A DNA stretch of 64,000 bases from Nocardia coubleae NBRC 108252. GTDB taxonomy: Bacteria > Actinomycetota > Actinomycetes > Mycobacteriales > Mycobacteriaceae. The notes beneath the pieces are model-generated. The model did no database searches. It saw only the letters and a list, made by a program, of their open reading frames with translations, and was not told the origin of the DNA. The stretch covers positions 1 through 64,000 of the forward strand of contig NZ_BDBD01000009.1 in the NCBI RefSeq assembly GCF_001612805.1. Reading direction: 5' to 3'. Below are positions 54,480 through 63,471 of this stretch, one piece after another. The position numbers were made by a program, and so were the translations under genes. Each line of letters opens with the position of its first letter. Position 1 is the stretch's first letter.

Positions 54480-55166
54480 TTGAGTCATCCCATAGCTTTT
54501 CGTGCCGTGCGTGGGCTCGCAACGGCCCTGGTCACGCTGGTCTGCGTGGTCCTGGTGCTCGAATCAGCGGTGGTCGTGGTGCGATGGCTCGGCTACCTCT
54601 CGGTCTCCGGACGCTACGCGGGCACCGTGAGCAGCGCCGAGTACAACGCGAGCCGCGACGTCATGATGCCGCTCGAGGTCGGCCTGTGGCTGCTGTCGTT
54701 GCTCCTGATGTTCGTCGCGTGGATCGTCCTGGTCGTCTGGCTGCTGCGAGCACGCGGCAACGCCCAGATGGTCTCCCCGTCACCGCATCACCTGTCCACA
54801 CCGTGGGCGTTCTGGGGCTGGGTCGTCCCCGTCGTCTCCCTGTGGTTCCCTCCCCTGTTCCTGCACGACATCGCGAAAGCATCGAGCCCCCAGCAGCGCG
54901 GCACCCCACTCGTACCCCTCTGGTGGATCACCTGGATCGCCGCCTGGCTCACCTTCTGGGCCGGAACCATCCTCACCGCATCCGGCATCTCCGACGACCA
55001 CGACACCATCCAAACCCTGCGCGACGCCGAGGTCGACTCCCTGTTCACCTTCAGCCTCCTCCGCACCCTCGCCGCCCTCCTCTTCATCTCCGCAGGCATC
55101 CTCCTGTCGATCACCGTCCTGAAAATCACCCGCACCCAATCCCACTGGACCCCCGCTCGCCTTTAG
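54480..55166 (+). CDS. DUF4328 domain membrane protein
   Basis: 228 residues with about five hydrophobic segments (ATALVTLVCVVLVLESAVVV, GLWLLSLLLMFVAWIVLVVW, WAFWGWVVPVVSLWFPPLFL, WWITWIAAWLTFWAGTIL, LLFISAGILLSITVL). The WGWVVPVVSLWFPP.. and W..W....W spacing is typical of DUF4328, a family of unknown role. The start is assigned to TTG at 54480 because GGGGGGAG lies seven to eight bases upstream and the alternatives have none. Confidence 0.85.
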   Translation: MSHPIAFRAVRGLATALVTLVCVVLVLESAVVVVRWLGYLSVSGRYAGTVSSAEYNASRDVMMPLEVGLWLLSLLLMFVAWIVLVVWLLRARGNAQMVSPSPHHLSTPWAFWGWVVPVVSLWFPPLFLHDIAKASSPQQRGTPLVPLWWITWIAAWLTFWAGTILTASGISDDHDTIQTLRDAEVDSLFTFSLLRTLAALLFISAGILLSITVLKITRTQSHWTPARL

Positions 55167-55207
55167 ATCACGCCGACGGCACGCACCGTTCCGAAAGGTT
55201 GGTGATT

Positions 55208-55588
55208 ATGAATAGCCTCCCGATCATCGGTTTACTTTGTAAGATTGAATCTGTTGAGCCAATTCTTTCCGTCGATCTGGGGGCTGGAAAATACCAATTG
55301 ATGGCTGAATCGAGCGTAATGGTGCACACCACCACTATTAGTGCATCCGGCGATGAGCCTGCAGAGATTGAAGACTCCTTGGTGGCGGCTATCGACAACC
55401 GGTTGATCACAGACGCCCAGATCAGCCGAGACGGCTCACTGTCGGTGAGCGTCGCCAACAATGTCAGCGTAACCTTCCTCCCTGACCCCGATTACGAATC
55501 ATGGTGGATAGTTGGAATCGACGGTTTCCGGGTCGTATGCCTGCCCGGCGGCGGTCTGGCGGAATGGGATCCTGAGCCACGCCTTTAG
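55208..55588 (+). CDS. DUF6188-like small protein of lower GC content
   Basis: 126 residues, no signal peptide, beta-rich (LCKIESVEPILSVDLGAGKY, QISRDGSLSVSVANNVSVTF, DPDYESWWIVGIDGFRVVCL). The pattern resembles DUF6188 proteins, which are often found beside secretion or toxin loci. Codon use and base content are visibly lower in G/C than the flanking genes, which suggests recent transfer. AAAGG lies ahead of the ATG. It follows the DUF4328 gene by 41 bases. Confidence 0.65.
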   Translation: MNSLPIIGLLCKIESVEPILSVDLGAGKYQLMAESSVMVHTTTISASGDEPAEIEDSLVAAIDNRLITDAQISRDGSLSVSVANNVSVTFLPDPDYESWWIVGIDGFRVVCLPGGGLAEWDPEPRL

Positions 55589-55598
55589 TGACAGAGGG

Positions 55599-56186
55599 TC
55601 ATCTGTGCCAATGCAGTGTGGCTTCGGTGACGGTGGGGTGGTGGCCGGCGAACGGTGTGCCGGATTCCAGGCTGTCGGCGAGGGTGGTGAACAGGTGGGT
55701 GAGGGACGGCCATAATTCGCCCTCCGAGGCGGCGGTGGCGGTGTATTCGCCGATGCAGCCGGAGCGGGCGCCGGGGCGGGTGTCGAGGAAGAGGGTGGAG
55801 CTGTCGAGGTGGGCGAAGGGGATGAATTCGGGGAGGAACAGTTCGCTGGGTGAACCCGCGGGTTCGGCGCTGAAGGTTGCCGGGTCGTAAGCGGCGGCGT
55901 ACTCGGGGATCCGGTTTCGCTGGTCGTCGATGATCTCCAGCCACAAAGTCCAGATGCGGTGGGCGCCGGACAGGGTGAGCAGGTCGTGGTCGGGGAGGAG
56001 GCGGGGTGGGAAGTGGTCGACGTGGTTGAACAGGACGGCGAGGTCGGCGGGGATCCGCTCCCACCAGCCGTGCGAGACGTCGGCGGGATCGTCGTCGTCG
56101 GTCGCCACGGGGGCCAGTGTCGACTCCACCCAGTTCTGGACGCGGGTCAGCGGGGCGGTCAGGGTGCGGGCGGGCGAGTCGGTCAT
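55599..56186 (-). CDS. SMI1/KNR4 (SUKH) family protein
   Basis: 195 residues. A tryptophan-bearing start (WWERIPADLAVLFNHVDHFP) and the run LFLPEFIPFAHLDSSTLFLD, then RPGARSGCIGEYTATAASEG, match the SMI1/KNR4 superfamily. Many members act as immunity proteins against polymorphic toxins. No toxin gene is beside it, so it may be an orphan immunity gene. Convergent with the DUF6188-like gene. Confidence 0.85.
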   Translation of the reverse strand: MTDSPARTLTAPLTRVQNWVESTLAPVATDDDDPADVSHGWWERIPADLAVLFNHVDHFPPRLLPDHDLLTLSGAHRIWTLWLEIIDDQRNRIPEYAAAYDPATFSAEPAGSPSELFLPEFIPFAHLDSSTLFLDTRPGARSGCIGEYTATAASEGELWPSLTHLFTTLADSLESGTPFAGHHPTVTEATLHWHR

Positions 56187-56309
56187 AGTCGCCGGTCCCG
56201 CCGGGAGGGGGTCGAGGTCGATGCGGCGGCTCTGATCGGCATCTTTCGAGTATGGCGTCCGAGGCGGGCCGAATCGTGTTACGCGCCGCGCGAACCGGCC
56301 CGCTGTGAT

Positions 56310-57872
56310 CTAGATCGGCGAGATCGTCCGCCGCTTGCCCGGCACCCGGTCGGGGCGGCGGGGCTGGACGCGGCCGAGCGCCTCGAGCAGCAGCTCGCGC
56401 GTGCGCGACGGCAGGACCACGTCGTCGATGCCGAACCCGTCGGCGGCCAGCAGCGGGTCGATATTGGCCTGGAAGAGCTTGATGAGCTGGGTGCGGCGCT
56501 CGGCGGGGTCGGGCGCGGATTCGTAGTCGGCGCGGAAAGCCACGTCGACGGCGCTGTCGATGGGGATGGCGCAGATCTCGGCGGTCGGCCAGGCCAGCGA
56601 CAGATCCGCGTCGACACTTCGCCCGCCGCCCATCACGATGTAGGCGGCGCCGTAGGCCTTGCGGGTGACGATGACGAAGCGGGGCACCGTCGCGTTGGCG
56701 AGTTCGTAGCCCAGGCGCGCGCTGCGCCGGACCAGGCCGGTTTCCTCGGCGGCGGTACCGACCAGGAAGCCGGGCAGGTCGATGAGGATCAGCAGCGGCA
56801 GGCCGAACGCGTCGCAGACGGCCACGAAATGGGCGGCCTTCTCACACGCCGCGCTGTCGAGCGCACCCGCCAGGTGCAGTGGCTGATTGGCCACCACACC
56901 GACCGGGCGGCCGCCGAGGCGCACGAACGCGGTGACCACATTCGGCGCGTTGGTGCGTTTGAGTTCGAAGAGCGTGTCGCGGTCGGCCAGTGCCTCGATC
57001 ACCTCGCGGACGTCGTAGCCGGCACGCAAGGAGGCGGGCACGAGTGCGTCGATCTCGCCTGCTCGGTCGCCGGGTTCGAAGGGGGCCGTGCCGAGCACGG
57101 GAGCGCCGTCGGCCGACGGCGGCAGGTAGGACAGGTAGAGCCGGATGGCGTCGATGGCTTCGTGCTCGTCGTCGGTGACCACGTCGACGACGCCGCGTTC
57201 GGCCTGGATGTCGGCGCCGCCGATCTCGTCGTTGGTCAGGGTTTCCCCCGTCGCGGCCTGCACGAGCGGCGCCGACGACATCCCGATGGTGCCGATCCCC
57301 CGCACGATGGTGACGAAATCACAGCAGGCGGCGAGGTTGGCGGGCGCGCCGAAACCGGGCCCCATCATGGCCGCCACGATCGGGACGTACCCCGACAGAT
57401 CGGCCAACCGCATCAGCAGCCGCGAGCCCGGCGCGGCCAGTCGCGAGTCGAGCGCCTCCTGCATGCGGTGCCCGCCGCCGTCCATCAGCATGACGAGCGG
57501 AATCTTGTCCAGCAGTGCGCGTTCCACGCACCGGTCGAGTTTGGCCATGCCGGTCGCGCCGTTGCTGCCGCCGAGCACGGTGAAGTCGAACGCGGCCAGG
57601 GCGAGCGGGCGTCCGTCGACGTAGGCGATGCCGGTGACCACGCCGTCACCGGGCGCGACCAACGGCGCGGCACCGGCCTGGGCTGGCCCGGGCCCGGCGA
57701 GCGCGCCGAATTCGTAGAAGCCGCCGTTGGCGAGCAGCGCGACCCGTTCACGCGCGGTCAGCTTGCCGCGGGCGTGCTGTTTGGCGACCTTGTCGGCGCG
57801 CGCCTCGTCGGTGACCGCGGCATAGGCCTCGCGCACCCGTTCGATCAGCGGGTCCACCTGGGGATCTGTCAC
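56310..57872 (-). CDS. Acyl-CoA carboxylase carboxyltransferase (AccD-like beta subunit)
   Basis: 520 residues. It moves CO2 from carboxybiotin to an acyl-CoA to give malonyl- or methylmalonyl-CoA for lipid synthesis. Both carboxyltransferase halves are present: N-terminal ARGKLTARERVALLANGGFY and FDFTVLGGSNGATGMAKLDR, GFGAPANLAACCDFV; C-terminal ILIDLPGFLVGTAAEETGLV and KAYGAAYIVMGG. The biotin-bearing alpha subunit is not adjacent. A GTG at 57872 with AAAGGTG seven bases upstream is preferred over an in-frame ATG at 57890. Confidence 0.92.
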   Translation of the reverse strand: MTDPQVDPLIERVREAYAAVTDEARADKVAKQHARGKLTARERVALLANGGFYEFGALAGPGPAQAGAAPLVAPGDGVVTGIAYVDGRPLALAAFDFTVLGGSNGATGMAKLDRCVERALLDKIPLVMLMDGGGHRMQEALDSRLAAPGSRLLMRLADLSGYVPIVAAMMGPGFGAPANLAACCDFVTIVRGIGTIGMSSAPLVQAATGETLTNDEIGGADIQAERGVVDVVTDDEHEAIDAIRLYLSYLPPSADGAPVLGTAPFEPGDRAGEIDALVPASLRAGYDVREVIEALADRDTLFELKRTNAPNVVTAFVRLGGRPVGVVANQPLHLAGALDSAACEKAAHFVAVCDAFGLPLLILIDLPGFLVGTAAEETGLVRRSARLGYELANATVPRFVIVTRKAYGAAYIVMGGGRSVDADLSLAWPTAEICAIPIDSAVDVAFRADYESAPDPAERRTQLIKLFQANIDPLLAADGFGIDDVVLPSRTRELLLEALGRVQPRRPDRVPGKRRTISPI

Positions 57873-57961
57873 GGCACACCTTTCACCCACGACGGCATCG
57901 CTCGTTGCCGCGTCGGTGACGACCCTAGCGTTTTTGGCTCAGTGCCAATAGTCGATCCGGC

Positions 57962-58819
57962 TCAGAGACCGTGCGCGTTCAACCATTCGCGCGCGACATC
58001 GGCGGGCGCTGTCCCACTCTCGACCTGTCCGAGCAACTCGACCAGACCCTCGGTGGTCAGCTCGCCCGCCACGTAATTGAGCTTCTTCAGCCGCACACGG
58101 TCGAAGATGCCCGAGCGGAACAGCGCGAGGACGTTCTGCGCGCGCAGGTCGTAATTCTTGTCGTCGAGGACCACGAAATCCTCGGTCGCCGTGACCGGAC
58201 CCGACAGCACGGCGACCTGGACGTCCCCGTGGCGCAAGGCTTCGAACAGTTGCGCCGAGGACGGATAACGCACCGTCGCGGCGAAGGAACAGCCCTCGAT
58301 GCGTGGGGGTTCGGTGGGCGCGAACCCGGGCACCTCGACGAAGCCCGCCGTGGCGTTCGCGCACGTCAACGCGTCGACGGTGCGCACGTTGTCGCGGGCG
58401 GCGGTCTCCTGGGTAACCAGCAGTCGCGCGCGCAGGTCGGTGCCGTCGGCGGCATCCGACAGCGAAAGTCCCTGCGGCAGTGCCGCATTCACGGCCGCGC
58501 CGACGTCGTCGGGCTTGCGGGTCGGCGACGACGGATTCCATCGATCGAGCAGGGCGCCGTTGCGCGCGGGCAGGACGGCGATCCGCCCGGCGTCCAGATC
58601 CGCCACGGGCGCGGCGGACTCGGCGGCGACGGCCGTTTCCATACCCGTGCGAGCCAGGGCCTGGGCGTAGATCTCGGCGAGCACCCTCGCTTCGGCCGAA
58701 CCGTCGGCGCCGACCGTCACCACCGGGTCCGGTTCGTCACCGGCACAGGACGCGAGGGCGAAAACGCAGGTGGCGGCCACCAACACGGCCGCGCTCCGCC
58801 GCAGGGCGCCCGAGATCAT
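57962..58819 (-). CDS. ProX/OpuAC-like substrate-binding lipoprotein
   Basis: 285 residues. Lipoprotein signal (RSAAVLVAATCVFALASCAG) with Cys as the acylated residue, then a two-lobe binding fold of the glycine betaine/choline type (VTVGADGSAEARVLAEIYAQ, ITG-like first strand, and a C-terminal ELTTEGLVELLGQVESGTAP, VAREWLNAHGL). It pairs divergently with a second such gene, and no permease or ATPase gene is near. The two proteins share their C-terminal pattern of NYDLRAQNVLALF against NNFAAQNVVPLF. Confidence 0.85.
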   Translation of the reverse strand: MISGALRRSAAVLVAATCVFALASCAGDEPDPVVTVGADGSAEARVLAEIYAQALARTGMETAVAAESAAPVADLDAGRIAVLPARNGALLDRWNPSSPTRKPDDVGAAVNAALPQGLSLSDAADGTDLRARLLVTQETAARDNVRTVDALTCANATAGFVEVPGFAPTEPPRIEGCSFAATVRYPSSAQLFEALRHGDVQVAVLSGPVTATEDFVVLDDKNYDLRAQNVLALFRSGIFDRVRLKKLNYVAGELTTEGLVELLGQVESGTAPADVAREWLNAHGL

Positions 58820-58958
58820 CCGCCGACACCAACTTCCTGTCTTTGCCGTCAACCCCCGCAATTCGCCGCGACGCGGGGCAATATGAACACCCAGAATGTA
58901 CCTGCGGCGTCCGCGCCGCACGCACAGTGCACTGCCCGCCTTTGCCGGAAGGACTCCA
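58820..58958. promoter_or_regulatory. Shared divergent promoter region of two binding lipoproteins
   Basis: About 139 bases between the two lipoprotein starts. The rightward gene has GGAAGGA at 58948-58954. Both promoters must lie in this small region, so joint control is likely. I could not assign -35/-10 boxes. Confidence 0.4.
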
Positions 58959-59933
58959 GTGAGAACCTCTGCACACCGACAATGTCGACCGGCACACCGC
59001 ATGGTGGTGCGGATGGGCCGGATTCTGGCCGCCGCGGTGGCATTGGCCGCCGCCATGGTGGTGGCCTCGTGCGCCGACTCCGAGCAGCAGATGGCCCACG
59101 GCGATTGCGCCAGCGACGAATTGATCATCGGCTCGGCCGATTTCCCCGAGTCCGAGACCGTGGCGACCATCTACACCGAGGTGTTGCGGATCAACGGTTT
59201 CAAGGTGGCGACGAAATTCGATTTCGGAAATCGTGAGGCGTATCTGCCCGCCGTCCGCCGATGCGTCATCTCACTGGTCCCCGAATACACCGGAAACCTG
59301 CTGCGGTACTTGAACAAAGACGCGACCGCGACCACCCCGGCCGAGGTGGATACCGCGCTGAGCAGCGCGCTCGGCGAAGACCTCGCCATCGCCACCCCCG
59401 CCCCCGGTCAGAATTCCGACGCGGTCGTCGTCACCCGGGCCACCGCGCAGCGCTGGAACCTCACCACCATCGCCGACCTCGCACCCCATTCGGCCGAGGC
59501 GACCTTTGCCGCCAAACCCGAATTCGCCGACCGCCCCGGCGGCCTACCCGGTTTACGCGAGAACTACGGCCTCGATATCAGCGCCCAGAATTTCGTCGCC
59601 ATCGCCGACGAACCGGAGACCGTACGTGCCCTGACCGACGGTCGGGTCACCGCCGCCGATATCTACACGACCTCGCCGGCGATCATCCAGAACGACCTCG
59701 TGGTCCTCACCGATCCCAAGAACAATTTCGCCGCCCAGAATGTGGTGCCGCTCTTCCACGCCGCCAAGAAGACCGACAAAGCCGTCGCGGTCCTCGACGC
59801 GGTGTCGGCCGAACTCACCACCGCGGAACTGATTTCCCTCAACACCGCCGTCTCCGGCGCCGCCAAGATCGAACCCAAGGCCGCCGCCCTCGCCTGGCTC
59901 ACCGCCCGCGGCCTCGACACCCCGATCGCCTAG
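58959..59933 (+). CDS. ProX/OpuAC-like substrate-binding lipoprotein
   Basis: 324 residues with a lipoprotein signal (ILAAAVALAAAMVVASCADS). The mature part starts with IIGSADFPESETVATIYTEV, the usual opening of glycine betaine/choline/osmoprotectant binding proteins, followed by VPEYTGNLLRYLNK, the typical Y.G..L segment of the ligand site. It ends with a helix TTAELISLNTAVS. GTG at 58959 is chosen by its GGAAGGA site; later ATGs (59001, 59013) give shorter leaders. Confidence 0.9.
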   Translation: MRTSAHRQCRPAHRMVVRMGRILAAAVALAAAMVVASCADSEQQMAHGDCASDELIIGSADFPESETVATIYTEVLRINGFKVATKFDFGNREAYLPAVRRCVISLVPEYTGNLLRYLNKDATATTPAEVDTALSSALGEDLAIATPAPGQNSDAVVVTRATAQRWNLTTIADLAPHSAEATFAAKPEFADRPGGLPGLRENYGLDISAQNFVAIADEPETVRALTDGRVTAADIYTTSPAIIQNDLVVLTDPKNNFAAQNVVPLFHAAKKTDKAVAVLDAVSAELTTAELISLNTAVSGAAKIEPKAAALAWLTARGLDTPIA

Positions 59934-59938
59934 TCCAT

Positions 59939-60148
59939 TCAGTCGTCGCCGAGCAGCGCACGCAGATGCGGATCGTCGGCGAGCACATCCCGCATCCGCG
60001 CCCGTTCACGAGTCCGCTGGGCCTGGGCGTGAATCCAGTCCTGCACCGCCTGCACGACGGCCACGTTCACCGGGATGCCGTCGGCCTCGGCCGCGTCGGC
60101 CAGCTGGGCTTCGACCTCATCGGGGAGCTGCACGGTGATCGTCTTCAT
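59939..60148 (-). CDS. Ribbon-helix-helix (CopG-like) protein, probable antitoxin
   Basis: 69 residues. MKTITVQLPDEVEAQLADAA, then a second helix and a charged C-terminus (RTRERARMRDVLADDPHLRA), is the ribbon-helix-helix pattern of antitoxins and small repressors. No toxin gene (PIN, RelE, MazF) lies on either side, so it may act alone or have lost its partner. A GTG at 60151 would add one Met-like residue; the ATG is used. Confidence 0.75.
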   Translation of the reverse strand: MKTITVQLPDEVEAQLADAAEADGIPVNVAVVQAVQDWIHAQAQRTRERARMRDVLADDPHLRALLGDD

Positions 60149-60183
60149 CACCTCATGATCCCACCGTGCACAGGTAGACGACG

Positions 60184-60213
60184 GCGGCCCCGCTCCTAGG
60201 GGAGCGGGGCCGC
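60184..60213. terminator. GC-rich terminator hairpin
   Basis: GCGGCCCCGCTCC (60184-60196) pairs perfectly with GGAGCGGGGCCGC (60201-60213) around TAGG. It lies just downstream of the leftward malic enzyme gene, which it probably terminates, and upstream of the RHH gene. Confidence 0.85.
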
Positions 60214-60233
60214 TGTCGGTTGTGCGTTGCCGA

Positions 60234-61454
60234 TCAGGCGACGCCCTCGCGGCGCGCGGCCTCGGCCACGGCTTCGGCGACGGCGGGAGCCACGCGCGGG
60301 TCGAGCGGGCTCGGGATGATGCGGTCGACGGCCAGTTCGTCGGCGACGACGTTGAAGATGGCGTCGGCGGCGGCGACCTTCATGCCCTCGGTGATGCGGC
60401 GAGCGCCCGCGTCCAGCGCACCCTTGAAGACGCCGGGGAAGGCGAGGACGTTGTTGATCTGGTTCGGGAAGTCGCTGCGGCCGGTGGCCACGATGGCGGC
60501 GTACTTGGCGGCCACCTCGGGGTGGATCTCCGGGTCGGGGTTCGACATGGCGAACACGATCGACTCGGGGGCCATCGAGGCGATGAGCTCCTCGGGGATG
60601 GTGCCCGCGGACAGGCCGAGGAACACATCCGCGCCGGCCAGCGCGTCGGCGGCGCCACCGGTCAGGCCGCGGGGGTTGCTGCGGGCGGCCAGGTCGGCCT
60701 TCACGCCGTTGAGGCCGTCACGACCGATGCTCACGATGCCCTTGGAGTCGAGCACGACCACATCTGGAACGCCCGCGGCCAGCAGGATGTTGGCGCACGC
60801 CACACCCGCGGCGCCGGCGCCGGAGACGACGACCTTGAGCGCCGACATGTCGCGGCCCTGCTGCGCGGCGGCACCCTTGAGCGCGGCGAGCACCACGATG
60901 GCGGTGCCGTGCTGGTCGTCGTGCATGACGGGGCAGTCAAGCGCCTCGATGACGCGGCGCTCGATCTCGAAGCAGCGCGGCGCCGAGATGTCTTCCAGGT
61001 TCACCGCACCGAAGCTGGGGCGCAGGCGGATCAGGGTCTCGACGATCTCGTCGGGATCGGTGGTGTCGAGCACCAGCGGGATCGAGTTGAGGCCGGCGAA
61101 CTTCTTGAACAGCGCCGCCTTGCCCTCCATCACGGGCAGCGAGGCGCGCGGGCCGATGTCGCCGAGGCCGAGCACGGCGGTGCCGTCGCTGACGACAACG
61201 ACGAGGCGATCGGTCCAGGTGTAGGTCTTGGTGAGGGCGGGGTCCTCGGCGATCGCGCGGCTCACCTGGGCGACGCCCGGGGTGTAGGCGATCGACAGGT
61301 CGCGCTGGGTTTCGAGCGGCGCGCTGAGCTCGACCGACAGTTTGCCGCCGAGGTGACCGGCGAAGATCTCCTCGTTGGTGATAGCAGCGAGGCTGGCTGC
61401 GTCATCGGCCTGGGGCGCCGCGGTGGCATTCGGTGCGTCAGTCACAGGTGACAC
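60234..61454 (-). CDS. NAD(P)-dependent malic enzyme
   Basis: 406 residues. It converts malate to pyruvate and CO2, supplying NAD(P)H for lipid synthesis. Visible features are YTPGVAQVSRAI, the LPVMEGKAALFKKFAG Lys segment, the metal-site EDISAPRCFEIE, HDDQHGTAIVVLA, and the NAD loop VVSGAGAAGVACANILL. The C-terminus has FAMSNPDPEIHPEVA and RSDFPNQINNVLAFPGVFKG. All expected residues are there. GTG start behind AGGAG. Confidence 0.95.
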   Translation of the reverse strand: MSPVTDAPNATAAPQADDAASLAAITNEEIFAGHLGGKLSVELSAPLETQRDLSIAYTPGVAQVSRAIAEDPALTKTYTWTDRLVVVVSDGTAVLGLGDIGPRASLPVMEGKAALFKKFAGLNSIPLVLDTTDPDEIVETLIRLRPSFGAVNLEDISAPRCFEIERRVIEALDCPVMHDDQHGTAIVVLAALKGAAAQQGRDMSALKVVVSGAGAAGVACANILLAAGVPDVVVLDSKGIVSIGRDGLNGVKADLAARSNPRGLTGGAADALAGADVFLGLSAGTIPEELIASMAPESIVFAMSNPDPEIHPEVAAKYAAIVATGRSDFPNQINNVLAFPGVFKGALDAGARRITEGMKVAAADAIFNVVADELAVDRIIPSPLDPRVAPAVAEAVAEAARREGVA

Positions 61455-61881
61455 GATTTCACTCCTGCTCGAGTCGGGCTCAACCGGGGGACGGTTACCG
61501 CCGGGTTTTTCTGAAAGCCGGGTTTATCTGGAATACGGGATACATGACGCTCATCGGGTGCGCGGCCGCCCGCGTTTCCGGACGGAACCGGATGCGGGGC
61601 GCGACACTGAACCGCGGAGCGGAGCCGGACGGGTGGTCCGGGCGAGCAAACGGGTCGACCTTCGGCCACGACGGTGCGTCGCGAGGCGGACGGTCTCCAA
61701 AATCCCCGAACCCGGCGGTGGCAAGGGAAGGGAATTCGCACCATTCTGCCAGCCCGGTCGACCGGTTGCCAAACCGGTGCGGCGTGTCAACGAGCTGGGC
61801 GTCATCCGTCGAGCGTAGCCGTGTCGAATTGCCGTGGAGTTAGCGAAAACTCGCAGCACCGGTGCGGTCGCCGGTGAACAG
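61455..61881. other. Gene-free stretch upstream of malic enzyme
   Basis: 427 bases between the malic enzyme start and the 3' end of the flavoprotein gene. It should hold the malic enzyme promoter. Direct repeats of GCCGGGTTT occur near 61500-61525, one close to AGCCGGGTTTATC. No gene, hairpin or tRNA was seen. Confidence 0.45.
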
Positions 61882-63420
61882 TCACACCGTGACGGTGGTG
61901 TTCGCGGTGAGCTCGCCGCCGCGCGGGTCGGGCCGCTGCTCCGGGCGCACCCAGACCTCGTCGAGCCCACCACAGCGCAATCTGAGCCGCCACTCGGCCA
62001 GCACATCGGGGTGGTCGATGCGCCGGTGGATGCCACGGCTCTCGGTGCGGGCGAGGGCGCTGTGCCCGGCCCACCGGGCGACGGCGAGCAGGGCGGCGGC
62101 CTCGCGGGCGCGCAATCGCTCGGCACCGGTGCCGCCGAGCTCGAACCGGGCGCCGGGCCACATGGCGTCGAGTTCGGCGATGCTGTCGGTGAGGCTGTCG
62201 GCGCTGCGCCGGAAGCTGCGGCGCAGCGGCAGGGTGTGTTCCTGGACGAGTCCGATCACCGAGCGCGGGTCGATGTGGGCGTGTGGACCGAGTCCGGCGC
62301 CGGGTGCGGGCGGCAGGGCGACATCGTCACGGAAGGCGGTGGCCGCGCGGGCGGCTCCCTCCCCCGCCCAGCTACCCGAGGCGAGCGCCCAGGCACCACG
62401 CAACCCGCCCGAGCACCCTGCTGCCCCGGCGACGACCTCACGACCGGCGACACCGCCCGCGGCGAACAGCCCGGGCACGGTGGTCGCGCAGTCGGCGCCG
62501 GTGAGGGCCAGCCCGCCGGAGCCGCGCACGGTGCCGTCGAGCACCGCGCGCACCGGCACCCGGCCCGCCGCGTCGACCGCGCCTTGCCTGCGCAGCCAGT
62601 GCCCGACCACCTCGGGCACGTCGTCGAGCGCGGCGAAGACCCGCCTGCCGTCGGCGATGGCGGCCAGCGCCGCGGACGTGCGTCCCGGGAGCTCGGCCCC
62701 GGATTCGTCGTAGAACGTGGCGAAACGCACCGCGAGCCCACTGGCGATCGTGCGATGCGGGTGCACCCGGGCGAGCACCGGGGCAAGGACATAGGCGCTG
62801 GAGAATTCCATGCCCGACAGCTCGGCACCGGCCTCCGCCGCCATCAGCAGGCCGTCGCCGGTGTTCACCTCGGTGCCCGCGCCGCCGGACCCGAACGCAC
62901 AGCCGCCGGTGGCCACGACCACCGCACCCGCGTGAATCGTCCAGCGCTGAAAGTTGTTGTGCCGCCGCACCCCTGCGGCGCCGACCACCCGTCCCGAGCG
63001 ATCGACGAGCAGGTGCAGGGCGGGGTGGTGATCGAGGATGCGCACACCGGCCTCGAGCGCGCCGCGACGCAGTCGGCGCAGGTAACTCGCACCGTCGAAC
63101 CGGATCCGTCGTGGGTCGGTGACCTGCCTGCCCGACCAGTTCCGCAGCCGCTCGTGCGCCTCGTCGATGACGCGGTGCAGCCAGGCAGGGTCACCGAGAC
63201 CGCCGCCGCGTACCAGCGCGCGCTCCACGGCTTCGGCCCGCGCCTGACCAGGCGGAATGTCCCACACCGTCGTCGCGCCGTAGACACCCGGCCCGCTCGA
63301 ACCGCAGCGGCCCTTGTCGACCAGCACCACCCGCGCCCCGTGCGCGGCCGCGGAGACGGCGGCCCAGAGCCCGGCGGGTCCGCCGCCGAGAATCAGAACA
63401 TCCGTCTCCAGGTTGCCCAT
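61882..63420 (-). CDS. Fumarate reductase/L-aspartate oxidase-like flavoprotein
   Basis: 512 residues. FAD loop GGGPAGLWAAVSAAAHGARV, the AT-GG segment VVVATGGCAFGSGGAGTEV with NTGDGLLMAAEAGAELSGME, and a helical C-terminal domain (GHSALARTESRGIHRRIDHP) of the SdhA/NadB/AprA type. The SRG.H segment at the end is like the one in L-aspartate oxidase and SdhA where an Arg/His holds the substrate. No iron-sulfur partner is beside it. ATG at 63420 is preferred over a GTG at 63447. Confidence 0.85.
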   Translation of the reverse strand: MGNLETDVLILGGGPAGLWAAVSAAAHGARVVLVDKGRCGSSGPGVYGATTVWDIPPGQARAEAVERALVRGGGLGDPAWLHRVIDEAHERLRNWSGRQVTDPRRIRFDGASYLRRLRRGALEAGVRILDHHPALHLLVDRSGRVVGAAGVRRHNNFQRWTIHAGAVVVATGGCAFGSGGAGTEVNTGDGLLMAAEAGAELSGMEFSSAYVLAPVLARVHPHRTIASGLAVRFATFYDESGAELPGRTSAALAAIADGRRVFAALDDVPEVVGHWLRRQGAVDAAGRVPVRAVLDGTVRGSGGLALTGADCATTVPGLFAAGGVAGREVVAGAAGCSGGLRGAWALASGSWAGEGAARAATAFRDDVALPPAPGAGLGPHAHIDPRSVIGLVQEHTLPLRRSFRRSADSLTDSIAELDAMWPGARFELGGTGAERLRAREAAALLAVARWAGHSALARTESRGIHRRIDHPDVLAEWRLRLRCGGLDEVWVRPEQRPDPRGGELTANTTVTV

Positions 63421-63471
63421 ACAGAGAGATATTCGGGCACAGTTCACCCTTCCGCAACCATTAGCGGACTG

